Assembly: GCF_003570715.1 (NCBI RefSeq)
Contig: NZ_QXXQ01000018.1
Span: 1-64,000 of the forward strand
Direction of reading: 5' to 3'
DNA from: Gemmobacter lutimaris
GTDB taxonomy: Bacteria; Pseudomonadota; Alphaproteobacteria; Rhodobacterales; Rhodobacteraceae
DNA length: 64,000 nucleotides
In this document: positions 48,084 through 57,009 of the stretch, in pieces
Numbering within the stretch: the stretch's first letter is position 1
Layout: each line of letters starts with the position of its first letter
Notes under the pieces: model-generated
What the model was told of the DNA's origin: nothing
What the model saw: only the letters and a program-made list of their open reading frames with translations
Databases searched by the model: none
Position numbers and translations under genes: made by a program

Positions 48084-49573
48084 CAGGCCACCTCCCCCGC
48101 AATGGCGCGCATGATGGTTTCGGGGGAAATCCGCGTGCCTTGCAGTTCCGCGACATGGCGCCGGTCGCGCAGCACGATCACCCGGTCCGAGACCGCGATC
48201 AGCTCGTCCAGTTCCGACGACACGACCAGCACCGACATGCCTTCGGCCGTCAACCTGCGGATCAGCCGCAAAATCTCGGCATGGGCACCGACGTCGATGC
48301 CACGCGTCGGCTCGTCCAGGATCAGAAAGCGCGGGTTCATTGCCAGCCAGCGCGCCAGCACCGCCTTCTGCTGATTGCCGCCTGACAGTTCGCCAATGGG
48401 CTTTTCACGTCCCGAGGTGCGGATGTCGAGTTGGCGGATATAATCATCCGCCATACGGTTCTGTTCGGTGCGCGGGATCGGCCGCGCCCAGCCGCGCCGT
48501 GCCTGAAGCGCCAGCGCGATATTCTCGCGGATCGACAGCTCAGCCACGATACCGTCGGTCTTGCGATCTTCGGGGGCGAAACCGAAACCCGCCGCGATGG
48601 CTGCGCGCGGCGAAGTCAACGCCAGCGGACCATCCGCATCGCGCACCTGTCCGCCCTGCGCCGGGTGCAGGCCGAACATCAGTTCGGCGGTTTCGGTGCG
48701 CCCCGAGCCCAGCAGACCGGCCAGCCCGACCACCTCGCCCTTGCCGACCGTCAGGTCGAAAGGCTCTACCATACCCCGGCGGCCCACACCTTCAAAATGC
48801 AGCAGATCGGGCCGGGCTCTCGGGACCCGCGTGGCCCGGTGTTCCACCTCATCCTCCAGTGCGCGGCCCAGCATATGTTCGATCAGCTTCACCCGGTCCA
48901 GATCGGCGATCCGTTCGGTCACGATCCTGCGGCCATTGCGCAGCACGGTGATCCGGTCGCAGAGGTCGAACACCTGATCGAGGAAATGCGACACGAAGAT
49001 GATGCCAAGCCCCCGGTCGCGCAGGCGTCGCACGACCTCGAACACCATGCCGACCTCGCGCGCATCAAGGCTCGCCGTCGGCTCGTCCAATATCAGCACC
49101 TTGCCCGACAACGCCACCGCTCGGGCTATGGCGATGATCTGGCGGATGGCCACCGAATAGCTGCCCAGATCGCGGTCCACGTCGATCTCAATCCCGTAAT
49201 CGGCCAGCATCGCCCGCGCTTCGGCTCGCATCGCCCGTCCGTCGATCAGGCCGAAGCGGCGCGGCTCACGTCCGAACATGAGGTTCTGCGCCACCGTCAG
49301 GTTCGGCAGAAGGTTGACCTCCTGGTAGACTGTCCCGATCCCCAGATCCTGCGCCTCCACCGTCGAGTGCGGTGTGATCTCAGCCCCTTCCAGCGCAATC
49401 CGCCCGGCATCGCGGCGATAGGCGCCGGTCAGGCATTTGATCAGCGTGGATTTGCCCGCGCCGTTCTCGCCCAGCAGGGCATGCACCTCGCCCGCCGCCA
49501 GATCGAAATCCACAGCATCCAGCGCGCGCATACCCGGAAAGCTCTTGGTCAGATTGCGGATCGTCAGCAGCAT
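48083..49573 (-). CDS. ytfR: Furanose-sugar ABC transporter ATP-binding protein
   Basis: A 496-residue protein with two fused ABC domains, as in all CUT2 sugar importers. Domain 1 has the Walker [27 protein letters not shown] and [11 protein letters not shown]; domain 2 has GLLGSGRTE (degenerate Walker A), [15 protein letters not shown] and [13 protein letters not shown]. It lies 54 bases after ytfQ, separated by a strong hairpin. Confidence 0.95.
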   Translation of the reverse strand: MLLTIRNLTKSFPGMRALDAVDFDLAAGEVHALLGENGAGKSTLIKCLTGAYRRDAGRIALEGAEITPHSTVEAQDLGIGTVYQEVNLLPNLTVAQNLMFGREPRRFGLIDGRAMRAEARAMLADYGIEIDVDRDLGSYSVAIRQIIAIARAVALSGKVLILDEPTASLDAREVGMVFEVVRRLRDRGLGIIFVSHFLDQVFDLCDRITVLRNGRRIVTERIADLDRVKLIEHMLGRALEDEVEHRATRVPRARPDLLHFEGVGRRGMVEPFDLTVGKGEVVGLAGLLGSGRTETAELMFGLHPAQGGQVRDADGPLALTSPRAAIAAGFGFAPEDRKTDGIVAELSIRENIALALQARRGWARPIPRTEQNRMADDYIRQLDIRTSGREKPIGELSGGNQQKAVLARWLAMNPRFLILDEPTRGIDVGAHAEILRLIRRLTAEGMSVLVVSSELDELIAVSDRVIVLRDRRHVAELQGTRISPETIMRAIAGEVA

Positions 49574-49593
49574 GATCGTATTCCCCGGCGGTG

Positions 49594-49620
49594 CCGGGCC
49601 GGGGCAGAACCCCGACCCGG
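49594..49620 (-). other. 11-bp hairpin between ytfQ and ytfR
   Basis: CCGGGCCGGGG (49594-49604) and CCCCGACCCGG (49610-49620) pair with one mismatch or wobble around CAGAA, 8 bases after the ytfQ stop. With no U-tract it may stabilise the ytfQ mRNA end and partly reduce read-through, so the binding protein exceeds the membrane parts. Confidence 0.5.
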
Positions 49621-49627
49621 AGGAAAG

Positions 49628-50590
49628 TCAGTAACCCAGACCCTTGCGGCGATCATATTCGCCAGCCGGATCATCCGCCTGAGTGTACAGCTTCGATTCT
49701 GTCTGGATGAACTTTGGCGGCATGGTGCCATCCTTCCAGTAGGCATCCAGCGCGTCCAGCGCCGGGCCGGCCATATTCGGTGTCAATTCCACCGTCGCAT
49801 TGGCCTCGGCCTCGGACATGGCCTTGAACAGGTCCGGCACCCCGTCAATGGATACGATCAGGATGTCCTTGCCCGGTTGCAGGCCCGCTTCCTTGATCGC
49901 CTGAATGGCTCCGACCGCCATGTCGTCATTATGGGCATAAAGCGCGCAGATGTCCTTGCCGCCGTTTTCTGCCTGAAGGAAGCTTTCCATCACCTCCTTG
50001 CCCTGGGCACGGGTGAAATCGCCGGTCTGGCTGCGCACGACCTGAAGGTTGTCATGGCCTTTCAGGGTGTTTTCAAAGCCCGTCTTGCGGTCGATGGCCG
50101 GGCTGGAGCCGGTGGTGCCTTCCAGTTCGACGATACGGCAGGGTTTGTCACCGACGGCGCCGATCAGCCATTCGGCCGCCACCTCGCCCTCGTGCACGAG
50201 GTTGGAACCCACGGCAGTCAGGTAAAGATCCTCCGAACTGTCAACCTGACGATCCAGAAGAACCACCGGAATCTCGGCCTCTTTCGCCTCTTGCAGCACG
50301 GCATCCCAGCCGGTCGCCACCACGGGGGCCAGCAGGATCGCATCGACACCCTGTGCGATGAAGGACCGGATCGCCGCGATCTGGTTTTCCTGCTTCTGCT
50401 GCGCGTCGGAAAACCGCAGATCAAGGCCCCGATCGGCGGCCTGCTGCTTGGTCACCGTGGTTTCCGCCGCGCGCCAGCCCGATTCCGAGCCGATCTGCGC
50501 AAAGCCGATCGTCTTGTCCGCCGCCAGCGCCATCGTCGCCGAAAGCGCCAGTGCGGCGACCGAGCCCATCAGGATATGCTTCGTCATCAT
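49628..50590 (-). CDS. ytfQ: Galactofuranose-type sugar-binding protein
   Basis: Periplasmic binding protein of 320 residues with signal peptide ending at ATMALAA. It closely follows YtfQ of E. coli: IGFAQIGSESGWRAAET, QQKQENQIAAIRSFIAQGVD, LAPVVATGWDAVL, FTRAQGKEVMESFLQAENGG and VSIDGVPD. The known ligand of that protein is galactofuranose, with arabinofuranose-type sugars also plausible. A strong ribosome-binding site (GGGAGGAA) precedes ATG-ATG at 50590/50587. It lies downstream of the aldehyde dehydrogenase. Confidence 0.95.
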   Translation of the reverse strand: MMTKHILMGSVAALALSATMALAADKTIGFAQIGSESGWRAAETTVTKQQAADRGLDLRFSDAQQKQENQIAAIRSFIAQGVDAILLAPVVATGWDAVLQEAKEAEIPVVLLDRQVDSSEDLYLTAVGSNLVHEGEVAAEWLIGAVGDKPCRIVELEGTTGSSPAIDRKTGFENTLKGHDNLQVVRSQTGDFTRAQGKEVMESFLQAENGGKDICALYAHNDDMAVGAIQAIKEAGLQPGKDILIVSIDGVPDLFKAMSEAEANATVELTPNMAGPALDALDAYWKDGTMPPKFIQTESKLYTQADDPAGEYDRRKGLGY

Positions 50591-50628
50591 CCGTTCCTCC
50601 CTTGGATGTCGTGAATCGGGGCCTTCCG

Positions 50629-52146
50629 TCAGCCCCGCAGGTCTTCGGGCAACAAGGCGTCCGGCACGTTCTGGAAACAGACCGGCCGCAGGAAGCGGCG
50701 GATCGCCAGCGTGCCGACGCTTGTGGCGCCGAAATTGGTAGAGGCGGGATAGGGTCCGCCATGGACCATCGCGTCACAGACCTCGACGCCGGTGGGAAAG
50801 CCGTTGGCCAGCACGCGTCCCGCCTTGCGCTCCAGCACTGGCATCAGACGCGCGGCCAATGCCGTATCGCCCGCATCCAGATGCAGGGTGCAGGTCAGCT
50901 GCCCCTCCAGCGCGCGGGCCACGGCCAGCATCTCGTCAGCGTCGGCCACACGGACGATCAGGCCCAGCGGGCCGAATACCTCTTCGCCCAGCGCATGATT
51001 GGCAAGCCAGTCCCTGCCGGAGGTCGAGAACAGACAGGGCATGGCCTTGCGACGCTCGCAGGCCGAGGTCAGCACCTCGCGCACGCCTGCCGTGCCCGCG
51101 ATACGGTCGCATCCCTGCCGATAGGCAGCAGCGATGCCGTCAGTCAGCATGACCTGCGCCCCCACAGGCTCAAGCGCCGCTGTCGCGGCCGCGGTGAAAG
51201 CGTCGGCCTCTGCATCGTCCAGCAGCACCGCAATCCCCGGATTGGTGCAGAACTGCCCCGCCCCCATGGTCAAGGATCCCGCCCAGCCGCGCGCGATTTC
51301 TGCCCCGCGCACCGATACGGCCTTGGGCAGCAAAAACATCGGATTGACCGAACCCAGTTCGCCGAAGAACGGAATGGGATCCGGGCGCCGCGCGCAAAGG
51401 TCAAACAACGCCCTGCCACCTGCAAGGCTGCCGGTGAAGCCGACGGCGCGGATCAGGGGATGGGTCACAAGTGCCGCACCGACCTCGCGGCTGCCGCCCT
51501 GAACAAGGCTGAACACGCCGGGAGGAAGCCCGCAGGACCGGATTGCCGCATGAATGGCCTCGGCCACGACCTCGCCCGTGCCGGGATGGGCTGAATGTCC
51601 CTTGACCACCACCGGGCAGCCCGCCGCCAGCGCCGAGGCCGTGTCGCCCCCGGCGGTGGAAAACGCCAGCGGAAAGTTTGACGCGCCAAAGACCGCAACC
51701 GGGCCGATGGGGCGCTGGATCATCTTCAGATCCGGGCGCGGCAGCGGTTGGCGATCCGGCAGCGCCGGATCATGCCGCCGGTCCAGATACTCGCCCTTGC
51801 GGATATGGCTCGCAAACAGCCGCAACTGGCCCGTGGTGCGCGCCCGCTCGCCTTGCAGACGCGCGACGGGAAGGCCGGTCTCCTGCGTGCCAATTTCGGT
51901 GATCGCCTCTGCCCGCGACTCGATCTCGTCCGCGATGGCCTCCAGAAAAGCCGCGCGACGATCGCGCGAGGTCTGGCCATAGGTCCAGAACGCCTCCTCG
52001 GCTGCGGCGCAGGCAAGATTGACCTGCTCTGCCGTTCCAAGGCTGAAATCATGCGCCGGGCCATGGGCAGGCTCCGACCGGAAGGTCGACCCGCCGCCAA
52101 CCCATTCGCCTGCGATCAGGTGCTTGCCATGCGGTGTAAAGGTCAT
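50629..52146 (-). CDS. 2-oxoglutarate semialdehyde dehydrogenase
   Basis: Aldehyde dehydrogenase of 505 residues in the alpha-ketoglutaric-semialdehyde group (EC 1.2.1.26): RPIGPVAVFGASNFPLAFST (NAD(P) region), FTGSLAGGRAL, FGELGSVNPMFLLP (catalytic Glu), GAGQFCTNPGIAV (catalytic Cys) and EEVFGPLGLIV. It turns the semialdehyde from 2-keto-3-deoxy-L-arabonate into 2-oxoglutarate, the last step of oxidative arabinose catabolism. It lies between the dehydrogenase and ytfQ. Confidence 0.88.
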   Translation of the reverse strand: MTFTPHGKHLIAGEWVGGGSTFRSEPAHGPAHDFSLGTAEQVNLACAAAEEAFWTYGQTSRDRRAAFLEAIADEIESRAEAITEIGTQETGLPVARLQGERARTTGQLRLFASHIRKGEYLDRRHDPALPDRQPLPRPDLKMIQRPIGPVAVFGASNFPLAFSTAGGDTASALAAGCPVVVKGHSAHPGTGEVVAEAIHAAIRSCGLPPGVFSLVQGGSREVGAALVTHPLIRAVGFTGSLAGGRALFDLCARRPDPIPFFGELGSVNPMFLLPKAVSVRGAEIARGWAGSLTMGAGQFCTNPGIAVLLDDAEADAFTAAATAALEPVGAQVMLTDGIAAAYRQGCDRIAGTAGVREVLTSACERRKAMPCLFSTSGRDWLANHALGEEVFGPLGLIVRVADADEMLAVARALEGQLTCTLHLDAGDTALAARLMPVLERKAGRVLANGFPTGVEVCDAMVHGGPYPASTNFGATSVGTLAIRRFLRPVCFQNVPDALLPEDLRG

Positions 52147-52157
52147 CGGATCTTCCT

Positions 52158-53069
52158 TCAGAATGCGAAAGGTTCGGCGGTTCGGCGGCGGCCCAGCGTG
52201 AAGGCATCGGCAACCAGCACCATCGGCGACAGGTCCACGTCACTGGCCCCCGCCCGCACCAGAGCCGCCATCCGGGCATAAAGCGCCGGGTATTCGCCCA
52301 TGATGCTTTCGATGCCCTCGGCCCGCTTGCCGTCGATTTCCAGCACATTGCCGCCAAGGCGCAGCGCCATAGGCCCGGCATCGGTCTGCAGTTCGATGTC
52401 CCAGGTCTGCGGACCTTCCTGCCGCCAGTCGAAATCGGCGCTGATGCCGCCCGTAAAGGCCAACCGCGCCGCGATAGGGGCCTGCCGGTTGGCGGGCACC
52501 TCCAGTTCTGCCCCGGTCAGATGCACTGGCACTGGCAGGATTTCGGTCAGGATCGACAGCGCGTTGATGCCGGGATCAAAGACGCCCATGCCACCGGGTT
52601 CAAACACCCAGTCCTGACCAGGGTGCCATTTACGCACATCCTCGCGCCATGTGATCCTGCCTGACAGCACCTGCCGCCCGGCAAGCCAGCCCTTCGCCGC
52701 CGCCACCGCATGGGCCATGCGCGAATGCCAGGTGGCGAAAAGCGTCAGCCCGCGCTCGCCCGCCAGCGCCTCAAGCGCATGCACCTCGGCCAGCGTGGCG
52801 CCCGGCGGCTTTTCCAGCATCACATGCCGCCCGGCGCGCAGGGCGGCCGCGGCCGCCTCGAACCGCGGCACCGGCGGCAGGCAAAGGCTGACGGCCTCGA
52901 CATCCGGCCGGGCCTCCAGCATGGCCCCGATCGAGGCGAAAGCCTCCACCCCCGGCACCTGACCATGGCGCGAGACCGTGGCCACCAGCTCCCAGTCGGC
53001 GCTGGCCGCAAGGGCCGGAACATGCTGGTCCAGCGCGATCTTGCCGATGCCCACAAGCGCGATTTTCAT
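52158..53069 (-). CDS. L-arabinose/D-galactose 1-dehydrogenase (Gfo/Idh/MocA family)
   Basis: The 303-residue NAD(P)-dependent dehydrogenase begins with MKIALVGIGKIALDQHVPAL and has the family EKPPGATLAE motif (about 91-100) and a distal active-site region with WREDVRKWHPGQDW and FDPGINAL. This matches bacterial L-arabinose/D-galactose 1-dehydrogenases that make the aldonolactone. A dual role fits the two branches of the cluster. The start overlaps the dehydratase stop by one base (TGATG); longer upstream starts would lie inside that gene. Confidence 0.85.
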   Translation of the reverse strand: MKIALVGIGKIALDQHVPALAASADWELVATVSRHGQVPGVEAFASIGAMLEARPDVEAVSLCLPPVPRFEAAAAALRAGRHVMLEKPPGATLAEVHALEALAGERGLTLFATWHSRMAHAVAAAKGWLAGRQVLSGRITWREDVRKWHPGQDWVFEPGGMGVFDPGINALSILTEILPVPVHLTGAELEVPANRQAPIAARLAFTGGISADFDWRQEGPQTWDIELQTDAGPMALRLGGNVLEIDGKRAEGIESIMGEYPALYARMAALVRAGASDVDLSPMVLVADAFTLGRRRTAEPFAF

Positions 53070-54811
53070 CAATGCGCATCCTTTCCGACCGGATTGCCCC
53101 GACAGCCGACGAGGAAATCCAGATCCGCCCCCGTGTCGGCGCCCATCACATGGGCCTGATGCAGCCAAGCATAACCGCCCTCGGGCTGTTCGTGGCGTGG
53201 CGCCCAAGCGGCCAGCCGCACGGCGAGTTCCGCATCCGAAATATCCAGATGCAACCGGCGGTTCGGCACGTCCAGTTCGATCATGTCGCCACTTTGCACC
53301 ACCGTCAGCGGCCCGCCCGCCGCCGCCTCGGGCGAGGTATGCAGCACGACCGTTCCATAAGCAGTGCCCGACATGCGCGCGTCGGAAATGCGCACCATAT
53401 CGGTGATCCCCTTCTTCAGCACCTTGGGCGGCAGGCCCATGTTGCCGACCTCTGGCATCCCCGGATAGCCGCGCGGGCCACAGTTCTTCAGCACCAGAAC
53501 ACAGGTTTCGTCCACGTCCAGATCGGGGTCGGCGATGCGCGCCTTGTAGTCGTCGATGTCCTCGAACACGACGGCACGGCCGCGATGCACCAGCAGGTGT
53601 TCCGATGCGGCCGAAGGCTTCAGAACCGCGCCCTTCGGCGCCAGATTGCCGCGCAGGACAGCAATGCCGCCATGGCCGGTCAGCGGGCGGTCGGCGGGCA
53701 GGATGACATCCTCGTTCCAGTTGGTGACATCCTTCACCTCGTCCCAGATCGCCCCACCCGAGACGGTCAGCGCCTCGCGGTTCAACAGTCCCGCCTCGCC
53801 CAGACGGCGCAGCACGACGGGCAGGCCGCCAGCATAGAAGAACTCTTCCATCAGATACTTGCCCGAGGGCATCAGGTTCACGATCGTCGGTACGTCGCGG
53901 CCCAGCCTGTCCCAGTCATCCAGCGTCAGGTCGATGCCGACACGACCGGCCAGCGCCAGAAGATGCACCACGGCATTGGTCGATCCGCCAATGGCGCCAT
54001 TGGTGCGGATCGCGTTTTCGAACGCCGCGCGGGTCAGGATGTCCGAGGGTTTCAGGTCGTCCTTCACCATCTGCACGATGCGACGTCCCGACAGTTGCGC
54101 CATGACGCGGCGGCGGCTGTCCACTGCCGGAATGGCGGCATTGCCGGACAGCGCCATGCCCAGCGATTCCGCCATGCTGGCCATGGTGGAGGCGGTGCCC
54201 ATCGTGTTGCACGATCCGGTCGAACGGCTCATGGAAGCTTCGGCCTCCAGAAAATCCGCCTGCGTCATCTCGCCCGCCTTCACGGCCTCCGAGAATTTCC
54301 ACAGATGGGTGCCCGAGCCGACCCGTTCCCCCCGGAAATAGCCGTTCAGCATCGGCCCGCCCGACACCACAATGGACGGAATATCGGTCGAGGCGGCCGC
54401 CATCAAAAGCGAGGGCGTGGTCTTGTCGCAGCCAACCAGCAGCACGGCGCCGTCAATCGGCTGGGCGCGCATGGTTTCCTCGATCGCCATGGCGGCGAGG
54501 TTGCGAAACATCATCGCGGTGGGGCGGAAGGTGTTTTCCGAGGCCGAGAATACCGGCACCTCCACCGGGAAACCGCCTGCCTCCCAGATGCCGGCCTTCA
54601 CCTTCTCGGCCAGTTCGCGCAGATGGCCGTTGCAGGGCGTCAGGTCGGACCAGGTGTTCAGGATGCCGATGACCGGACGGCCGTCGAACAGGTCATGCGG
54701 ATAGCCCTGATTCTTCATCCAGCCGCGATGATAGATCGTGTCGCGCGAGGTGCCGCCATACCAGTGCTGCGAGCGCAGGGCGCGGGGCCAAGGGGCAGGT
54801 TTGAAAGCCAT
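53069..54811 (-). CDS. IlvD/EDD-family sugar-acid dehydratase (L-arabonate dehydratase type)
   Basis: Iron-sulfur dehydratase of 580 residues that converts an aldonate to its 2-keto-3-deoxy acid. It shows ILNTWSDLTPCNGHL (Fe-S Cys), LLVGCDKTTPSLLMAAA, SCNTMGTASTMASMAESLG (Fe-S Cys), GAIGGSTNAVVHLLALA and SDARMSGTAYG (catalytic Ser region). It groups with pentonate/hexonate dehydratases such as L-arabonate dehydratase rather than dihydroxyacid dehydratase. No separate galactonate dehydratase is present, so it may serve both branches (inference). The ATG at 54811 has GAGG 6-9 bases upstream. Confidence 0.88.
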   Translation of the reverse strand: MAFKPAPWPRALRSQHWYGGTSRDTIYHRGWMKNQGYPHDLFDGRPVIGILNTWSDLTPCNGHLRELAEKVKAGIWEAGGFPVEVPVFSASENTFRPTAMMFRNLAAMAIEETMRAQPIDGAVLLVGCDKTTPSLLMAAASTDIPSIVVSGGPMLNGYFRGERVGSGTHLWKFSEAVKAGEMTQADFLEAEASMSRSTGSCNTMGTASTMASMAESLGMALSGNAAIPAVDSRRRVMAQLSGRRIVQMVKDDLKPSDILTRAAFENAIRTNGAIGGSTNAVVHLLALAGRVGIDLTLDDWDRLGRDVPTIVNLMPSGKYLMEEFFYAGGLPVVLRRLGEAGLLNREALTVSGGAIWDEVKDVTNWNEDVILPADRPLTGHGGIAVLRGNLAPKGAVLKPSAASEHLLVHRGRAVVFEDIDDYKARIADPDLDVDETCVLVLKNCGPRGYPGMPEVGNMGLPPKVLKKGITDMVRISDARMSGTAYGTVVLHTSPEAAAGGPLTVVQSGDMIELDVPNRRLHLDISDAELAVRLAAWAPRHEQPEGGYAWLHQAHVMGADTGADLDFLVGCRGNPVGKDAH

Positions 54812-54819
54812 GTCAGACC

Positions 54820-55806
54820 TCACAGGACGGTGACGGCGGCAAGCGCCGCGGTGTCGGTTTGGCGGGCAAGGGGATTGCGCAGCGGCAGGCCGAAGGCGGG
54901 GCTGACGATTTCAAACACATCACCCGGTTCGGCGCTGATGCCATCGGCAAAGCTGAGCGTGGCAGTGCCAAAGAAATGCACATGCACATCGCCGGGCTGT
55001 CGGAACAGCGCATATTTGAAATGGTGGTGTTCCAGATTGGCGAGGCTGTGCGACATGTTCGCCTCGCCCGAGAGGAAGGGTTTTTCCCAGACCGGGCGGC
55101 CGTCGCGCAGGATGCGGCTGGTGCCTTCCACATGGTCAGGCAGCGCGCCGACCAGCATTTCGGGGCCGTAACTCGCCGGGCGCAGCTTGGAATGCGCAAG
55201 CCACAGGTAGTTGCCGCGTTCGGTGACGTGGTCGGAAAACTCGTTCCCCAGCGCAAAGCCCAGCCGCAGCGGCCGCCCGTCGGGGGCGATCAGGTAGAGG
55301 CCCGCGACCTCCGGCTCTTCGCCACCGTCCAGCGCGAAGGCGGGCGAGGTCAGCGCGGCACCGGGTGCCACGGCGACGGAGCCGTTGCCTTTGTAGAACC
55401 ATTCAGGCTGCACCCCGGCGCGGCCCTTGGCGGGCTTGCCGCCCTCCAGCCCCATGCGGAACATCTTCATGCTGTCGGTCATCTCGTCCGTGACCTTGGT
55501 ATGCATGGCGTCACGCGTGGCGGCAGACCCCAGATGCGTGAGTCCCGTGCCCGTCAGATGCAGATGCGCCGGATCGGGGTGATCGAGCGGCAGAAGCATC
55601 CGCCCCTCGGCCAGCGCCTGTGCCAGATCGACTGCCGGCCCCTGGCCCCTTGCATCGACCTCGGCCACAAGCCCGCGCCCGCCCGCAAGCGCCGCATGCG
55701 CCAGATCGCGGACCGTCTGCACCCCAGGCACCAGATGCGCCGCCGCATCCTCGCGCGCCGCGACCGCACGGCTGCCATCGGGAAGGATCAGTTGCGAAAG
55801 CCACAT
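54820..55806 (-). CDS. gguC: GguC/AraD1 family protein, likely 2-keto-3-deoxy-L-arabonate dehydratase
   Basis: A 328-residue fumarylacetoacetase-fold protein: TGTGLTHLGSAATRDAMH, QPEWFYKGNGSVAVAPGAAL, LGFALGNEFSDHVTE, LAHSKLRPASYGPE, and FFGTATLSFADGI. GguC was first noted downstream of chvE-gguAB in Agrobacterium; related proteins (AraD1) are taken to dehydrate 2-keto-3-deoxyarabonate to 2-oxoglutarate semialdehyde, which fits the dehydratase before and the semialdehyde dehydrogenase after it here. It starts one base after gguB. Confidence 0.8.
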   Translation of the reverse strand: MWLSQLILPDGSRAVAAREDAAAHLVPGVQTVRDLAHAALAGGRGLVAEVDARGQGPAVDLAQALAEGRMLLPLDHPDPAHLHLTGTGLTHLGSAATRDAMHTKVTDEMTDSMKMFRMGLEGGKPAKGRAGVQPEWFYKGNGSVAVAPGAALTSPAFALDGGEEPEVAGLYLIAPDGRPLRLGFALGNEFSDHVTERGNYLWLAHSKLRPASYGPEMLVGALPDHVEGTSRILRDGRPVWEKPFLSGEANMSHSLANLEHHHFKYALFRQPGDVHVHFFGTATLSFADGISAEPGDVFEIVSPAFGLPLRNPLARQTDTAALAAVTVL

Positions 55807-55807
55807 C

Positions 55808-57004
55808 TCAGGCGTCCTTGTTCTTGTTGTAGACATCGAAGAAAACGGCGGCCAGCAGCACCAGCCCCTTGATGACCTGCTGGTAGTCGATGCCGATACC
55901 GAGGATCGACATGCCGTTGTTCATCACCCCCATGATGAAGGCGCCGACCACAGCGCCCACGATCTTGCCCGAGCCGCCCGACATCGAGGCGCCGCCGATG
56001 AAGACTGCCGCGATCACGTCAAGCTCCACCGCGAAACCGGCCTTGGGGGTGGCGGTGTTCAGCCGCGCGGCGAAGACCAGCCCGGCCAGCGCCGCCAGCA
56101 GCCCCATGTTGACGAAGGTGAGGAAGGTCAGCCGTTCCGTGCGGATGCCCGACAGCTTGGCCGCCTTGGCATTGCCACCCACGGCATAGACCCGGCGCCC
56201 GAGCGTTGTGCGTTCGGTCACGAAGACATAGACCACCGTCAGCACCACCATCGACAGCAGCACATTGGGCAGGCCGCGGAACCACGCAAGCTTCCACGTC
56301 ACGAACAGCAGCGCCGCCGCCACGATGGCATTGCGCAGCAGGAACAGGCCAAAGGGCTCACCCTCGATGCCATAGCGCGCATCGCGGGCCCGCGCCCTCA
56401 GGCCCAGCCAGAGCAGCGCCACCACCGCCACCACACCCACCGCCATGGCCAGCAGGTTGGGCCGGTCCATCCCGAACAGATCGGGGATGAAGCCGGTCGA
56501 CAGCGCCTGAAACGATTTGGGGAACGGCCCGACGGATTGCCCGGCCAGCAGCCACAGCGACAGGCCGCGAAACACCAGCATCCCCGCCAGCGTCACGATG
56601 AATGACGGGATGCGCCAATAGGCCACAAAATAGCCCTGCACCGCGCCGATGCCCATACCGACCACCAGACAGACCGGGATGGCCACCGCCACCGGCAGGC
56701 CCAGCGTCACGATCATCACTGCCGCAAGTGCGCCGATGAACCCCATGACGGAACCGACCGACAGGTCGATGTGCCCGCCCACGATCACCAGCAGCATGCC
56801 CAGCGCCATGATGATGATATAGCTGTTCTGAAGGAACAGGTTGGTGATGTTCACGGGTTTCAGCAGCGTGCCGCCGGTCACCACCTGAAAGAACACCATG
56901 ATGGCGATGAGCGCGAACAGCAGCCCGTAATCGCGGATGTGACGGGCCACATAGGCCCCGATGCCAAGGCGCGCGGCCTGTTGTGCGGGATCGACCTGTT
57001 CCAT
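55808..57004 (-). CDS. gguB: Multiple-monosaccharide ABC transporter permease
   Basis: The 398-residue permease has about twelve hydrophobic segments. It has NSYIIIMALGMLLVIVGGHIDLSVGSVMGF, IPSFIVTLAGMLVFRGLSLW and AVGGNAKAAKLSGIRTERL of the XylH/GguB type, with an extra central hydrophilic loop (about residues 195-240). As expected for this class, it is a homodimeric single permease. The start at 57004 lies 5 bases after gguA; upstream codons belong to gguA. Confidence 0.93.
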   Translation of the reverse strand: MEQVDPAQQAARLGIGAYVARHIRDYGLLFALIAIMVFFQVVTGGTLLKPVNITNLFLQNSYIIIMALGMLLVIVGGHIDLSVGSVMGFIGALAAVMIVTLGLPVAVAIPVCLVVGMGIGAVQGYFVAYWRIPSFIVTLAGMLVFRGLSLWLLAGQSVGPFPKSFQALSTGFIPDLFGMDRPNLLAMAVGVVAVVALLWLGLRARARDARYGIEGEPFGLFLLRNAIVAAALLFVTWKLAWFRGLPNVLLSMVVLTVVYVFVTERTTLGRRVYAVGGNAKAAKLSGIRTERLTFLTFVNMGLLAALAGLVFAARLNTATPKAGFAVELDVIAAVFIGGASMSGGSGKIVGAVVGAFIMGVMNNGMSILGIGIDYQQVIKGLVLLAAVFFDVYNKNKDA

Positions 57005-57009
57005 GCGTC

